Shown here piece by piece: positions 26,401 through 35,070 of a stretch of 64,000 bases of DNA (position 1 is its first letter; each line of letters begins with the position of its first letter). Source of the stretch: Paraburkholderia aromaticivorans. Its GTDB lineage: Bacteria > Pseudomonadota > Gammaproteobacteria > Burkholderiales > Burkholderiaceae. The notes beneath the pieces are model-generated. The model was given only the letters and a program-made list of their open reading frames with translations, searched no databases and was not told the DNA's origin. A program made the position numbers and the translations under genes. Location: assembly GCF_012689525.1 (NCBI RefSeq), contig NZ_CP051515.1, positions 310,001-374,000 of the forward strand, given 5' to 3'.

Positions 26401-28516
26401 TGAGCGCAGCACGCGCGCGGATGCGGCCGAACTCGACGCGCATCTGCGTCACACGTTGCCGGATTACATGGTGCCCGCGCATATCGTCGTGCTCGACGCG
26501 TTGCCGCGCAATGCCAACAGCAAGGTGGACCGCGCGGCGTTGCCGGAGCCACAGCGTGTCGCACGGGCTTATCAGGCGCCCGCTGCGGGGCTCGAAACCG
26601 CGCTTGCGCAGATTTTCCGCGAAGTGTTGGGCGTGGAGCGTGTCGGCCGCGCCGATCATTTCTTCGAACTCGGCGGGCATTCGCTGGCTGCGGTCCGCGT
26701 GGCGACGCGCGTGGCTGAGCGGCTCGCGCGTGATGTGCCGGTGCGCACGCTCTTCGAAGCACCGACGCTCGCGCAATACGCGCAGCGGGTGCTGGCGTCG
26801 GCACGCAGCGAAACGCTGGCCGATGTGGGCAATGACGCTTCGAGTGGCGCTTCGAATTCACACCCGATAGCGGACGCGAACGGCGTTCTGCCGCTTTCTT
26901 CCGCGCAATTGAGCTTGTGGTTCCTGTGGCGCGCGCATCCGGATAGTGCGGCTTACAACATTCCTGTCGCGCTGCGATTGCGTGGCTCGCTCGATGTCGA
27001 TGCGTTGTGCGAAGCGTTTGCGCAAGCGGCCGCTCGACATCCGGCGCTGCGTGTGCGGCTCGTTGAACGCGACGGGCAGTTGCCGGGCCAACGCGTGACC
27101 GGGTCGGCGCCGTTCGACCTGCCCGTTGTCGATCTGTCGGGCGATCGGATAGACACGGCCCGCAAGAGCGCCGCTGTTGCGCTCACCGACGAAGACGCGC
27201 TCACGCCATTCCATCTTCTCGACGGGGCGCCGCTCTGGCGTGCGCGATTATTGCGTCTTGCCGAGCACGATCATGTGTTGTCGCTGGTCGTGCATCACAT
27301 CGTGTCGGACGGGCAGTCGATCGATCTATGGCTCGATGACGTGCGCACCACTTATGTAGCGATCGTGCGCGGTGCGTCGCCGAGCGCTTCGGTGTTGGCA
27401 TCGACTTCGAATCAAGAGCTGGTCTTGCCGGTCGCCGCGCCGCGAGCGCGCCTGTCGTTCTGGCGCGATGCATTGGCGGATGCGCCGTCGCACGTGCTGC
27501 CGTCGCCGTCGTCGGGCCGTGCGGCGTCGCCGTGTTGGAGCGCCGGCCGTCTCGCGTTTGAATTCAGCCCGGCGCTCGTGCGCCGCGCCCGCTCGATGGC
27601 GCTCGAAGTTCACGCTACCTTGCCCATGCTGCTGCATGCCGCGCTGAACGTGGCCTTCTATCGCGCGACGGGCGCCACCGATCAACCGGTCGGCGTGCTC
27701 GCTTCGACGCGCGAACTGACCGGCGAGGCCGCGCGCCGCGCGCTCGGACTCTTCATCAACGCGGTTGTCGTGCGCACGCGGCTCGCGAAAACCGACACGC
27801 CCGCGACGCTGCTCGCCGAAGTCCGCGACGCCGCGCTCGCCGCTTATGCGCACGCGGACACACCTTTCGCCGACGTGGTGACGGCTTTGCGCGCTCGGCG
27901 CGGCGAAGCCGGCAATCCGCTCTTTTCGGTGATGTTCAACTACCTGCGCCCGGCCGGGACAGCGGAACGGGACTGGGCCGGTCTCACGCTCGACGATTTC
28001 AACGACGTGCGGCATCGGGTGGTGTTCGAACTGGAACTGGATGTGGTCGAGCATGCCGACGGACGCGTGACCGGCGCCTTCTCGTACGCGAACGAGCTGG
28101 TGGATGGCCGCTTCGTCGAGGTATTGACCGCGGGCTATCTGGACGTGGTGCAACAGTTCGTCGATGCGCCGCATGAGCAACTGGGTGCCTCAGCCGCGCG
28201 TTTTGCATTGGAATCCGCGAGCGTTGCAGCCGGCGCGCAGGCAAGCGCGACATCTCACAACGAAGCATCGCATCGCGCCCAGGCGCTCGAACGCGTCTGG
28301 AGCGATCTCTTCGAAGGCAACACGCCCGCGCATCACGACGACCTGTTCGAAGCGGGCGCGAGTTCGTTCGACGTGGTGCGCTTCGTCGATGCCGCGCGAG
28401 TCGCCGGCCACGCGCTGGAGATCGCCGACGTGTTCGCTGCGCCGACCTTCGCACAACTTGGGGCACGGCTCGTTGCGCGAGCGTCGAACGTCGCCGAGTT
28501 ACGGGACGGCGCCTGA
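23492..28516 (+). CDS. orbJ: Siderophore NRPS, last module plus terminal C-T (C-A-T-C-T)
   Basis: A 1674-residue NRPS. Core positions: C HHIVSDG near 184; A SGSTG near 663; T GGHSL near 1060; second C HHIVSDG near 1268; a final carrier-like domain with DDLFEAGASSFDVV near 1622. The adenylation pocket reads D-G-x-x-E (25607-25630) with G-G-I-T later, closely similar to A1 of OrbI, so a modified ornithine is inferred. There is no thioesterase. By analogy with ornibactin and malleobactin, the terminal C domain probably attaches an amine such as putrescine and so releases the chain; the trailing carrier domain keeps the Ser of the attachment site though its motif is GASS rather than GGHS. Start at 23492 (MTTAKPDLLSL). 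Confidence 0.94.
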   Translation: MTTAKPDLLSLASRFALLPDAQRKAFLTKLDAAGIDFRVLPIPPRAERTASVPASFAQTRLWLHARMIDEPAAYHITERLRLDGALDANALRLSCDALIARHEALRTTFTESGDGVLQTVHAPSRCPWHASDVSAWPVDQRETRAADIARADEAKSFDLSLGPLMRAHLIRLDTNTHWLALTTHHIVSDGWSADVILAELASFYRAYAKSEAVSLAPLPIQYADFALWQRRWLDAGERERQLAFWRERLDANRDVLMLPGAAPRPAQRSARGARHRFVLDAALVRQVKAVSNAQRATPFAILLAALSVLLARSSGETQIQIGVPAANRERGEVAGLVGFFVNTLTLATPVPATQPFAALVGATQQTLIDAQSHQDVPFEQVVEALGVVRSASHHPLFQVMAAYGARRRLPSLAEVRMTELPSGAPFAKFDLTLSFEERDDDSIDAYFIYALDLLDADAIQRLAARFIELLSNATAASATEVGDLQWLAQTERAQLVAWNSTALPPETAFRPVHQRVADHAAARPDARGVADLHRSLTRAEVDAQAARLAQRFVAAGVRAEMRVGVALSRSVDLLVGLIAALKSGGAFVPLDPSHPRERLAQILDDAQITHVITERGSLAALPASDRLRLWLIDEEPQADEPSAADVELPRVSPHQAAYVIYTSGSTGKPKGVVVDHGSFALHCAAIAERYGAGERDVFLLFQSVNFDGAHEGWFSQYMSGAAVAITADTLWPPAQTCRMMVREGVTMTYVPPGCATQLAEWALAHGAPPSLRSLTVGGEATSREAFALMRRAFPNARIVNGYGPTETVITPMLWMFYPADDTAKLADSAYLPIGTLVGARSAHVLDARLNPLPVGVIGELYLGGEGVGVARGYLDRPALTAERFVPDPFGASGARLYRTGDLVKRRADGVFDFIGRVDHQVKLRGLRIELGEIEAQLAGHDDVREAVAIVHGKGAQAALVAYVELSAEARERSTRADAAELDAHLRHTLPDYMVPAHIVVLDALPRNANSKVDRAALPEPQRVARAYQAPAAGLETALAQIFREVLGVERVGRADHFFELGGHSLAAVRVATRVAERLARDVPVRTLFEAPTLAQYAQRVLASARSETLADVGNDASSGASNSHPIADANGVLPLSSAQLSLWFLWRAHPDSAAYNIPVALRLRGSLDVDALCEAFAQAAARHPALRVRLVERDGQLPGQRVTGSAPFDLPVVDLSGDRIDTARKSAAVALTDEDALTPFHLLDGAPLWRARLLRLAEHDHVLSLVVHHIVSDGQSIDLWLDDVRTTYVAIVRGASPSASVLASTSNQELVLPVAAPRARLSFWRDALADAPSHVLPSPSSGRAASPCWSAGRLAFEFSPALVRRARSMALEVHATLPMLLHAALNVAFYRATGATDQPVGVLASTRELTGEAARRALGLFINAVVVRTRLAKTDTPATLLAEVRDAALAAYAHADTPFADVVTALRARRGEAGNPLFSVMFNYLRPAGTAERDWAGLTLDDFNDVRHRVVFELELDVVEHADGRVTGAFSYANELVDGRFVEVLTAGYLDVVQQFVDAPHEQLGASAARFALESASVAAGAQASATSHNEASHRAQALERVWSDLFEGNTPAHHDDLFEAGASSFDVVRFVDAARVAGHALEIADVFAAPTFAQLGARLVARASNVAELRDGA

Positions 28517-28631
28517 AGCCAGTAAGAAACCCGGCAGAAAACGCAGTCAATAAAAACCGCATCAATCACGAAAGATTTTTCACCGGCCCGCGCATCCGGC
28601 GCGCCGGCTTCCACCGATAAGGACCTGCGAC

Positions 28632-30002
28632 ATGCACAGAGACACCGTATTTGATCTGATCGGAATCGGCTTCGGACCGTCGAATCTGGCGCTTGCCGTG
28701 CGCCTCGCTGAAGAGGCCGGCGTGTCGGACCTCGCGCATTGCTTCATCGAGCGTCAGCCGGAATTCGGCTGGCATCGCGGCATGCTGCTCGACGATTGCC
28801 GGATGCAGATTTCCTTCCTCAAGGATCTCGTGACGATGCGCGATCCGAAAAGCCGCTTCACGTTCATCAACTATCTGTTCGAGCGTGGACGTCTGGCCGA
28901 ATTCGTCAATCTGAAGAACTTCTATCCGACGCGCGTGGAGTTCCACGATTACCTGGGCTGGGTCGCGGCGTCGTTCGACGATCGCGTGAACTACGGCCAG
29001 ACCGTGACCGGCATCGAAGCGGTCAAGAGTGCAGCCAACACGAACGACGTCGAAGCGCTGCGGGTTTTCTCGCGCGACAGCGAAGGCCGCGAGTGGCAGC
29101 GCGTGACACGGGCGCTGTCGGTCGGCATCGGCGGCGGTCCGCAAGTGCCGGAAGCATTTGCCGCGCTCGGCACGCACAACATCGTGCATTCGTCGCAGTA
29201 CCTGACGTCCATCGACCGCGTGGTCGGACCCGCGGACGGCGCGCGAAAACGCGTGGCGGTGATCGGCGCGGGACAGAGCGCGGCCGAGGTGTTCGTCGAT
29301 CTGACGCGCCGCTTCCCGCACGTCGACGCGAGCCTCATCGTCCGTTCGAGCGCGCTGAAACCCGCCGACGACAGCCCGTTCGCCAACGAGATCTTCAGCC
29401 CTGCCTTTACCGATGTCGTCTACGCGCAGCCTCGCGACGGCCGCCGTTCGCTGATCGAGCGCTTTCGCGACACCAACTACGCGGTGGTCGATCGTCCGCT
29501 GATCGAGCAGATCTACGAAATGCTCTATCTGCAGAACGTGTCCGCCGATCCGCGGCACCGGCTGCTGGCGAACACCGGCATCGAAACGGCGGTGCGCACG
29601 GCGGGCGGCCAGATCGAACTCACGTTGCGTGATCGGCTGAGCGGCCACGCGCGCGCTGAGCAATTCGACGCGCTCGTGCTCGCGACGGGATATCGCCGCG
29701 ACACGCATTTCGACTTGCTGGATGGGCTTGCGCCGCATCTCGGCGATGCGCTTGCGCAAGGCAACGTCGAACGCGATTACCGGCTCGCCACGCCGGCGAG
29801 CTTCAAACCGCGCGTTTATCTGCAGGGCTGCTGCGAAGACAGTCACGGGCTTTCCGACACGCTGCTGTCGGTGCTCGCGCTGCGCTCCGACGAGATCGCC
29901 GCCTCGCTCGCACATCACACATCGCAAGACCGGTCGGCCGGCCGGACACAACAAGCACAAGAAAACGCGACGAGCGTGGGCCGCTTGGCCTTCGCTCTTT
30001 AA
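28632..30002 (+). CDS. pvdA: L-ornithine N5-monooxygenase
   Basis: A 456-residue FAD- and NADPH-dependent ornithine hydroxylase that makes N5-hydroxyornithine for the hydroxamate groups. Seen: FAD loop GIGFGPSN (residues 11-18), the family blocks FGWHRGMLLDDCRMQISFLK and DPKSRFTFINYLF, the NADPH loop VIGAGQSAAEVF, and a C-terminal ATGYRRDTHFD. Length is normal. AAGGAC lies upstream of the ATG. The 115 bases after orbJ contain no OrbS-type element, so it should be expressed from the orbI promoter. Confidence 0.96.
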   Translation: MHRDTVFDLIGIGFGPSNLALAVRLAEEAGVSDLAHCFIERQPEFGWHRGMLLDDCRMQISFLKDLVTMRDPKSRFTFINYLFERGRLAEFVNLKNFYPTRVEFHDYLGWVAASFDDRVNYGQTVTGIEAVKSAANTNDVEALRVFSRDSEGREWQRVTRALSVGIGGGPQVPEAFAALGTHNIVHSSQYLTSIDRVVGPADGARKRVAVIGAGQSAAEVFVDLTRRFPHVDASLIVRSSALKPADDSPFANEIFSPAFTDVVYAQPRDGRRSLIERFRDTNYAVVDRPLIEQIYEMLYLQNVSADPRHRLLANTGIETAVRTAGGQIELTLRDRLSGHARAEQFDALVLATGYRRDTHFDLLDGLAPHLGDALAQGNVERDYRLATPASFKPRVYLQGCCEDSHGLSDTLLSVLALRSDEIAASLAHHTSQDRSAGRTQQAQENATSVGRLAFAL

Positions 30003-30003
30003 T

Positions 30004-30019
30004 AAAAAGCGGCCTTTTT
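30004..30019 (+). other. Short A/T-rich hairpin between pvdA and orbA
   Basis: AAAAAG-CGGC-CTTTTT is a perfect six-pair stem with a four-base loop beginning right after the pvdA stop. It is mostly A-T pairs, so a full terminator is unlikely; it may reduce read-through into, or protect, the receptor mRNA. Confidence 0.3.
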
Positions 30020-30049
30020 GGCGGCATTAAAAACCTGGAGCATCGAGAG

Positions 30050-32275
30050 ATGGAGTGGGCAATAGGCACGCGCCGGAGCGCAACCGCCGCCGCGGCGAGC
30101 GTGGCGTTTTATGCGGCGGCAGCCGCAACCGCACAGGCGCAGCAGTCGGCGCAACCCGAGGGCAACGCGCAGCAAGGAATCCGTACAACTCAACCGGATG
30201 CCACGCCGGCCAGTACGCTGCCTGCGATCAGCGTCGAAGGCTCGGCCGGAAACGACGGCACAGTGGGCCTCGTTGCGCGCCGTAGCAGCACCGGCACCAA
30301 GACCGATACCCCGCTGAAGGAAATTCCGCAGACGATCAACGTCGTCACGGCGCAGCAGATCGAGCAGACCGGCGCGACCAGCATCAACGAGGCGCTGCGC
30401 TACATTCCGGGTTTCTCGACCTATGGCGCGGATATTCGCTCCGACTGGTATTCGGTGTTGCGCGGCTTCACGCCGACGGTGTTCGTCGACGGCCTGCAGG
30501 TGCCCAATACCCTCAATCTCGCGAGCTGGCGTGTCGATCCGTTCATGATCGACAACATCACCGTGCTGCGCGGTCCGACCTCGGTGCTGTACGGCCAGGG
30601 CGATCCTGGCGCGATCATCGACGTGCAGAGCAAACTCGCCAACGGCGAGCGTATTCGCGAAGTGGAAATGCAACTGGGCGACTACGCGCGCAAGCAGATC
30701 GCATTCGACGTGGGCGATAAGGTCGATAAGGACGGCACGCTGTCTTATCGTTTCCTCGGCGTAGGCCGCGATGGCAATTCGCAGACCGGGCCGAATCCGG
30801 AGCAACGTGTTGCACTGGCGCCGTCGGTGAAATGGCAGCCGAACGCGAAGACTTCGCTGACGGTCGAGGCGAGCTATCTGCAGGATTGGGGCGACGCGTC
30901 GAATAACTTCTTGCCGGCGCAGGGCACGGTCTTGCCGAATCCGAACGGCAAGATTTCGCCAGACCTGTACACGGGCGATCCGGAGTTCTCGCACTATCGC
31001 AAGAAGCAATGGTCGGTGGGTTATCAGTTTGAATACAAGTTCGATCCGGTGTGGACGTTCCGGCAGAACACGCGCTTGATGCACCTCTCGCTCGATCAGG
31101 GACAGGTGTTCGGCGGCGGTCTCGATCCGGCTGATCCGACCGAGGCGTCGCTGCTGCGCTATGTCGGCCTGTACCAGCTGAACTACAGCCGCTTCGATGT
31201 CGACAATCAGGCGCTGGCCCGCTTCGGCACCGGTCCGCTCGATCATACGGTGCTGCTCGGCTTCGAATACAACCGGCAGTCGACCACCGATAGCGAATCG
31301 ATGGCGACTGGTCCGAGCCTGAACATGTACAACCCGGTGTATACGCCGATCACCAACGCGATCTTCAGCGGACCGGACGCGTTCCCGCGTACCGATACGA
31401 AGTCGACCATGAACGCGTTCGGCGTGTACGCGCAGGACCAGATCAAGTGGCAACGCTGGGTGCTGACGCTCGGCGGACGCCAGGACTGGAGCAACACCAC
31501 GCAGAACGATATCGCCGGCGGCAGCCGTCTCGAGCAGAACGATCATGCGTTCTCCGGGCGCGTCGGTCTCGTGTATCTCGGCGATTATGGATTGTCGCCG
31601 TACATCAGCTACTCGACGTCGTTCAATCCGCTGGTCGGCGTGAAGATCGCCGGCGGTGGCATTGCCGAGCCGACCAAAGGCAAGCAGATCGAAGCCGGTT
31701 TGCGCTGGCAGCCGGCCGGCAAGAACCTGATGCTGAACGCCGCGGTTTATCAGATCAACCAGACCAACGTCGTCACGCCCGATTTCGCCATCGACCCGAC
31801 CGGCAGCACCAGCGTGCAGACCGGCGAGGTGCGTTCGCGCGGGATCGAATTGAGCGGCGTGGGCAATGTCACGCGCAACTTCTCGGTGATCGCCGCGTAC
31901 GTGTATCAGGACGTGAAGAACATCAAGGCCGGCGACGACACGCTGGGCAAGTGGCCGGTGGATATTCCGCGGCCGCGCCAGATGGCGTCGCTATGGGGCG
32001 ATTGGACATGGCACGCCGGGCCGCTGGCAGATCTCGGTTTCGGCGCGGGCATTCGCTACCAGAGCGGCGCGGCGGGCGCCGCCGACAACTCGCTGTACGT
32101 GCCGAGCTACACCGTGTACGACGCGGCGGTTCACTACGAAACGCGCAACTGGCGCTTCGCGGTGAACGGCCAGAATATTTTCAATCGCCGGTTCGTGAGC
32201 GGTTGCCAGTCCGTGAATACCTGTTTCTATGGGAATCCACGCACGGTGATCGCAACTGCCAAATACGACTGGTAA
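30050..32275 (+). CDS. orbA: TonB-dependent ferric siderophore receptor
   Basis: A 741-residue outer-membrane receptor of the FhuA/FpvA/OrbA group. The N-terminus has an alanine-rich signal sequence ending near AQAQQ. The plug domain shows LKEIPQTINVVTAQQIEQTG, NEALRYIPGF and VLRGPTSVLYGQGDPGAIID. The beta-barrel ends in the expected aromatic residue (ATAKYDW). It has no FpvA-like N-terminal signalling domain of obvious length, which agrees with a Fur-only sigma factor. It lies between pvdA and pvdF in the biosynthetic operon and is the likely cognate receptor. Confidence 0.94.
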   Translation: MEWAIGTRRSATAAAASVAFYAAAAATAQAQQSAQPEGNAQQGIRTTQPDATPASTLPAISVEGSAGNDGTVGLVARRSSTGTKTDTPLKEIPQTINVVTAQQIEQTGATSINEALRYIPGFSTYGADIRSDWYSVLRGFTPTVFVDGLQVPNTLNLASWRVDPFMIDNITVLRGPTSVLYGQGDPGAIIDVQSKLANGERIREVEMQLGDYARKQIAFDVGDKVDKDGTLSYRFLGVGRDGNSQTGPNPEQRVALAPSVKWQPNAKTSLTVEASYLQDWGDASNNFLPAQGTVLPNPNGKISPDLYTGDPEFSHYRKKQWSVGYQFEYKFDPVWTFRQNTRLMHLSLDQGQVFGGGLDPADPTEASLLRYVGLYQLNYSRFDVDNQALARFGTGPLDHTVLLGFEYNRQSTTDSESMATGPSLNMYNPVYTPITNAIFSGPDAFPRTDTKSTMNAFGVYAQDQIKWQRWVLTLGGRQDWSNTTQNDIAGGSRLEQNDHAFSGRVGLVYLGDYGLSPYISYSTSFNPLVGVKIAGGGIAEPTKGKQIEAGLRWQPAGKNLMLNAAVYQINQTNVVTPDFAIDPTGSTSVQTGEVRSRGIELSGVGNVTRNFSVIAAYVYQDVKNIKAGDDTLGKWPVDIPRPRQMASLWGDWTWHAGPLADLGFGAGIRYQSGAAGAADNSLYVPSYTVYDAAVHYETRNWRFAVNGQNIFNRRFVSGCQSVNTCFYGNPRTVIATAKYDW

Positions 32276-32312
32276 GCATTGTGGCAATGACGCACACACA
32301 TAGGAACCGACT

Positions 32313-33155
32313 ATGCCGAAGAAGAAACTCGTTTACATCTGGTCGCTGAGAAACGCAGCGGCCGACAAAGCTGGCCAGGACGTCGCGTACAAGAGCGGCA
32401 CGCGCTACATGAAGTCGGTGCTGGAGTCGCTCGTCGAGGCGCTCAACGACACCGAATTAGGCGATCAGTACTCGCTCGAAAAAGTCATTTACGACGATGA
32501 TGCGGGGTCCAGCGTGGATCGCGAGAAACTGAAGGAATACGGCTTCGCTTATGAGCCGGGCAAGCGCCGGTTCTATCCGCCGAATTTGCGTGTGCAGGGC
32601 AAGCCGGTCAACGATCTGCTGCTCGCAATTCCGTCGACGTACCGGCGTGAGCCGCTCGATGCAGCAGGACGACCGGCAGGCAAGAGCGCTTTTGAAAAGC
32701 ATCTGCTCGATACGCTGGTGGCGTTGAAGGCCGATATCGTCGTGCTCGACGGTTTGCTGATCATTCTCGACGAACTGGTTCGACCGGGTGCGCCGTTCTA
32801 TCGCAAGATCGTGAATATCCATCCGGGCGTGACGCGCGCCGAATCGCCGTACGAGCGGCGCGGCGCGTATGCGACGCTCGATGCGCTCTACGGCGCGCGC
32901 GGCAAGAAGGTGGTCAACTGGAAGACGATGGAAACCGTGGCGGTCGAACCGCTCTATTTGACGGGGGCATCGTTTCACTATGTCGACAACGGAATCGATT
33001 CGGGCGAGGTGATTCACGACGTGCTGAATACCGAAATCGATAAGGACGACACGATCCTCGAACTGCGCTGGAACAATTTCAACCGTAGCCTCTTCCCGGC
33101 TCTGAACGAAGGGCTCGCGATGATGGCGGGGCAGTCGGTGCAAGTCGAGGCGTGA
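32313..33155 (+). CDS. pvdF: N5-hydroxyornithine formyltransferase
   Basis: A 280-residue PvdF-type formyltransferase, which moves a formyl group from 10-formyl-tetrahydrofolate onto N5-hydroxyornithine to complete the hydroxamate. Seen: KKKLVYIWSLRNAAADKAGQ at the start, and the formyltransferase core KADIVVLDGLLIILDELV, then VNIHPGVTRAESPYERRG with the catalytic-type His. It is the last gene of the biosynthetic operon. No OrbK/OrbL-type acyltransferase follows, so the first hydroxyornithine may stay unacylated, as described for malleobactin. Confidence 0.93.
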   Translation: MPKKKLVYIWSLRNAAADKAGQDVAYKSGTRYMKSVLESLVEALNDTELGDQYSLEKVIYDDDAGSSVDREKLKEYGFAYEPGKRRFYPPNLRVQGKPVNDLLLAIPSTYRREPLDAAGRPAGKSAFEKHLLDTLVALKADIVVLDGLLIILDELVRPGAPFYRKIVNIHPGVTRAESPYERRGAYATLDALYGARGKKVVNWKTMETVAVEPLYLTGASFHYVDNGIDSGEVIHDVLNTEIDKDDTILELRWNNFNRSLFPALNEGLAMMAGQSVQVEA

Positions 33156-33159
33156 GTGG

Positions 33160-33183
33160 CGGAGCGGCGTGCGCGTCGCTCCG
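33160..33183 (+). terminator. Possible terminator hairpin after pvdF
   Basis: CGGAGCG (33160-33166) pairs with CGCTCCG (33177-33183) across a ten-base loop, just past the pvdF stop. There is no T run, so this is a weak call between two convergent genes. Confidence 0.35.
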
Positions 33184-33225
33184 AAATCTACTTGCGGGCA
33201 CACGGCGCCGTCGACGAAGCGCTAT

Positions 33226-34944
33226 TTAACACGCGTCGCATCGGGCTGATTGTCGCTGCTGTTGCGCAGACACGCGCTTCTCGCTGCTCAGCCTTCTCGA
33301 CGCGTTGCCGGAAATCACGAAGCTGAGCGCGGCAAGCACCCACACGCCGACTCCGCCATAGACCATCACCCAGCCGAACCCTTGCATCAACGCGGCATGC
33401 ACGACGCTTCCTGATGGGTCGATTTGCGCCAACGCGGGCATCCCCGTTCTGACCGCTTCGACATCACCGGCCGCGATTTTCTCCGCGAGCCTGCCGAGCG
33501 GCGCGGTGTCGAGCGTCTTCGGCAATCGCGTCTTCAGACTGACGAGAATCCCGCCGACCAGGATCGCACCCATCAACGCGATGTTGATCGCGAGCGTAAT
33601 CATCCGCGCACTCATATCGATGCCCGACGCCATACCCGCGCGTTCCGCGGGAACCGCGGCGGTCGTCGTATTGGTGACGGGCGTGTTGGTGAGACCGAGG
33701 CCGGCGCCCGCGATCATGCAGCCGGGCAACAGGGTCCACACGTCGGCATGCGCGGCGCCGCTGCCGTAACGCATCAGCATGAAGCCGAGGCCGATCGTAA
33801 ACAAGCCGGCAGGTATGGCGATTCCCGAGCCGTAACGCAGTGCGAGACGTTCGCCGAGTGGCGGAAACAGCAGGGTCGGCAGCGTATAAGCGAGTAACGC
33901 TAGTCCGGCGCTCGCGCTGTCATAGCCGAGGCCGATCTGGAAATAGATCGGTAGATAGATCATGAACGGCCAGAAGCTGAAGTTCATGCCCGCCGAGCCC
34001 ATCAACGCGCCGGAAAACTGCGGAATCCTGAACACGGAAAAATCGAACATGGGCCGCGCATTGAGTTTCTCGGCAAACAGAAAAGCCACGAAAGCGACCA
34101 GCGTCGCCGCGATGATGAGGAGCGCACGCGGATTGCCGAAGCCAAGCGCTGGAACCTGCGTGATGAAATACACGAGCCCGAACACAGCCAGCGACAACGT
34201 GACGATGCCGGCAACGTCGAGCGTATGCGCATGCGGGTCGCGCGATTCCTGCACGCCGCTGGAAACGAGCGTCAAGGTCACGACAGCGAGCAATGCATGC
34301 ACCCAGAAGACCCATTGCCAACTCGACAGTGCCACGATCGCTCCGCCGATGATCGGCCCAAAGCCAAGTCCGATACCGAAGATGATGCCCCACGCGCTGA
34401 ATGCGCGAGCGCGTTCGGGTCCTTCGCTGAACTGATGCGATAGCACGGCCACCTGGCAGATCAGCATGGCGCCGCCGCTCGCGCCTTGCAACAGTCGCGC
34501 GGCGATCAGCGTCGGCACGCTTTGCGCGAGTCCGCAGATCAACGAGGTGATGCCGAACAGCGCGATGCCGATGACGAAGATGCGTCGGCGGCCGAACCGG
34601 TCCGCCAGCGTGCCGGTCGCCATCAGGACGGTGGTCACCGCGAGCGTGTAGGCGTTCATGATCCACTGCATGCCTTTGAAGTCGCCGTGCAGCACGCGTT
34701 CGAGCGTCGGCAGGATCACCGGCACGCTGGAGATTTCGAGGCCGAACATCAGCGACGCCAGACATACCGCGCCCAACGCCAATGTGTTTTTGCGGAGTGA
34801 GTGGAAAGTGGCGGGCTGCGGGGTCTCCTCGCTTGCAACTGTGTGTGCACGATGCGCTTCGCGCGAAGGCGGTTGTCGCCTAACTGCTGCGTTTGTGCGG
34901 GGCCGTCTTTCACGCTGTGGCGGCGCGATCGGGTCGTTGGACAT
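33226..34944 (-). CDS. MFS multidrug exporter, DHA2 (14-TM) family
   Basis: A 572-residue EmrB/QacA-type drug:H+ antiporter. After about 50 polar residues the first helices carry ALGAVCLASLMFGLEISSVP and the A-loop TGTLADRFGRRRIFVIG; motif C appears as FGIGLGFGPIIGGAI. Fourteen helices fit the hydrophobicity pattern. The gene is divergent from a LysR regulator, with a GGGGA-N7-TCCCC dyad between them. It faces pvdF tail to tail and I do not infer a role in siderophore export. The long basic N-terminus may mean that the true start is further in. Confidence 0.9.
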   Translation of the reverse strand: MSNDPIAPPQRERRPRTNAAVRRQPPSREAHRAHTVASEETPQPATFHSLRKNTLALGAVCLASLMFGLEISSVPVILPTLERVLHGDFKGMQWIMNAYTLAVTTVLMATGTLADRFGRRRIFVIGIALFGITSLICGLAQSVPTLIAARLLQGASGGAMLICQVAVLSHQFSEGPERARAFSAWGIIFGIGLGFGPIIGGAIVALSSWQWVFWVHALLAVVTLTLVSSGVQESRDPHAHTLDVAGIVTLSLAVFGLVYFITQVPALGFGNPRALLIIAATLVAFVAFLFAEKLNARPMFDFSVFRIPQFSGALMGSAGMNFSFWPFMIYLPIYFQIGLGYDSASAGLALLAYTLPTLLFPPLGERLALRYGSGIAIPAGLFTIGLGFMLMRYGSGAAHADVWTLLPGCMIAGAGLGLTNTPVTNTTTAAVPAERAGMASGIDMSARMITLAINIALMGAILVGGILVSLKTRLPKTLDTAPLGRLAEKIAAGDVEAVRTGMPALAQIDPSGSVVHAALMQGFGWVMVYGGVGVWVLAALSFVISGNASRRLSSEKRVSAQQQRQSARCDAC

Positions 34945-34998
34945 GGAATTTCACCTCGTTAGTCGATTGGCTCGCCCACCATGGACTGTGTAATATAG

Positions 34999-35015
34999 GG
35001 GGAATTTGAGTCCCC
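34999..35015. promoter_or_regulatory. GGGGA-N7-TCCCC dyad in the MFS/LysR divergent promoter
   Basis: A perfect five-base inverted repeat with a seven-base centre (ATTTGAG). It lies 55 bases upstream of the MFS start and overlaps an AT-rich TAATATA stretch. The same 5-7-5 dyad occurs at 55803-55819 in another LysR/MFS divergent promoter, so it is a candidate LysR operator. Confidence 0.55.
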
Positions 35016-35070
35016 ATTGACGCGAAAGAATCCCGGCAATGTGTCTCCATGGGAACCAATAGGCAAAGAT

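Noticed and set aside
28517..28631. A fourth OrbS promoter in front of pvdA
   Set aside because: No TAAA and CGTC pair at 17-base spacing is present in this gap.
33226..34944. DHA2 exporter as part of the siderophore locus
   Set aside because: It is convergent with pvdF, lacks an OrbS-type promoter or Fur-type site, and is divergent from its own LysR.
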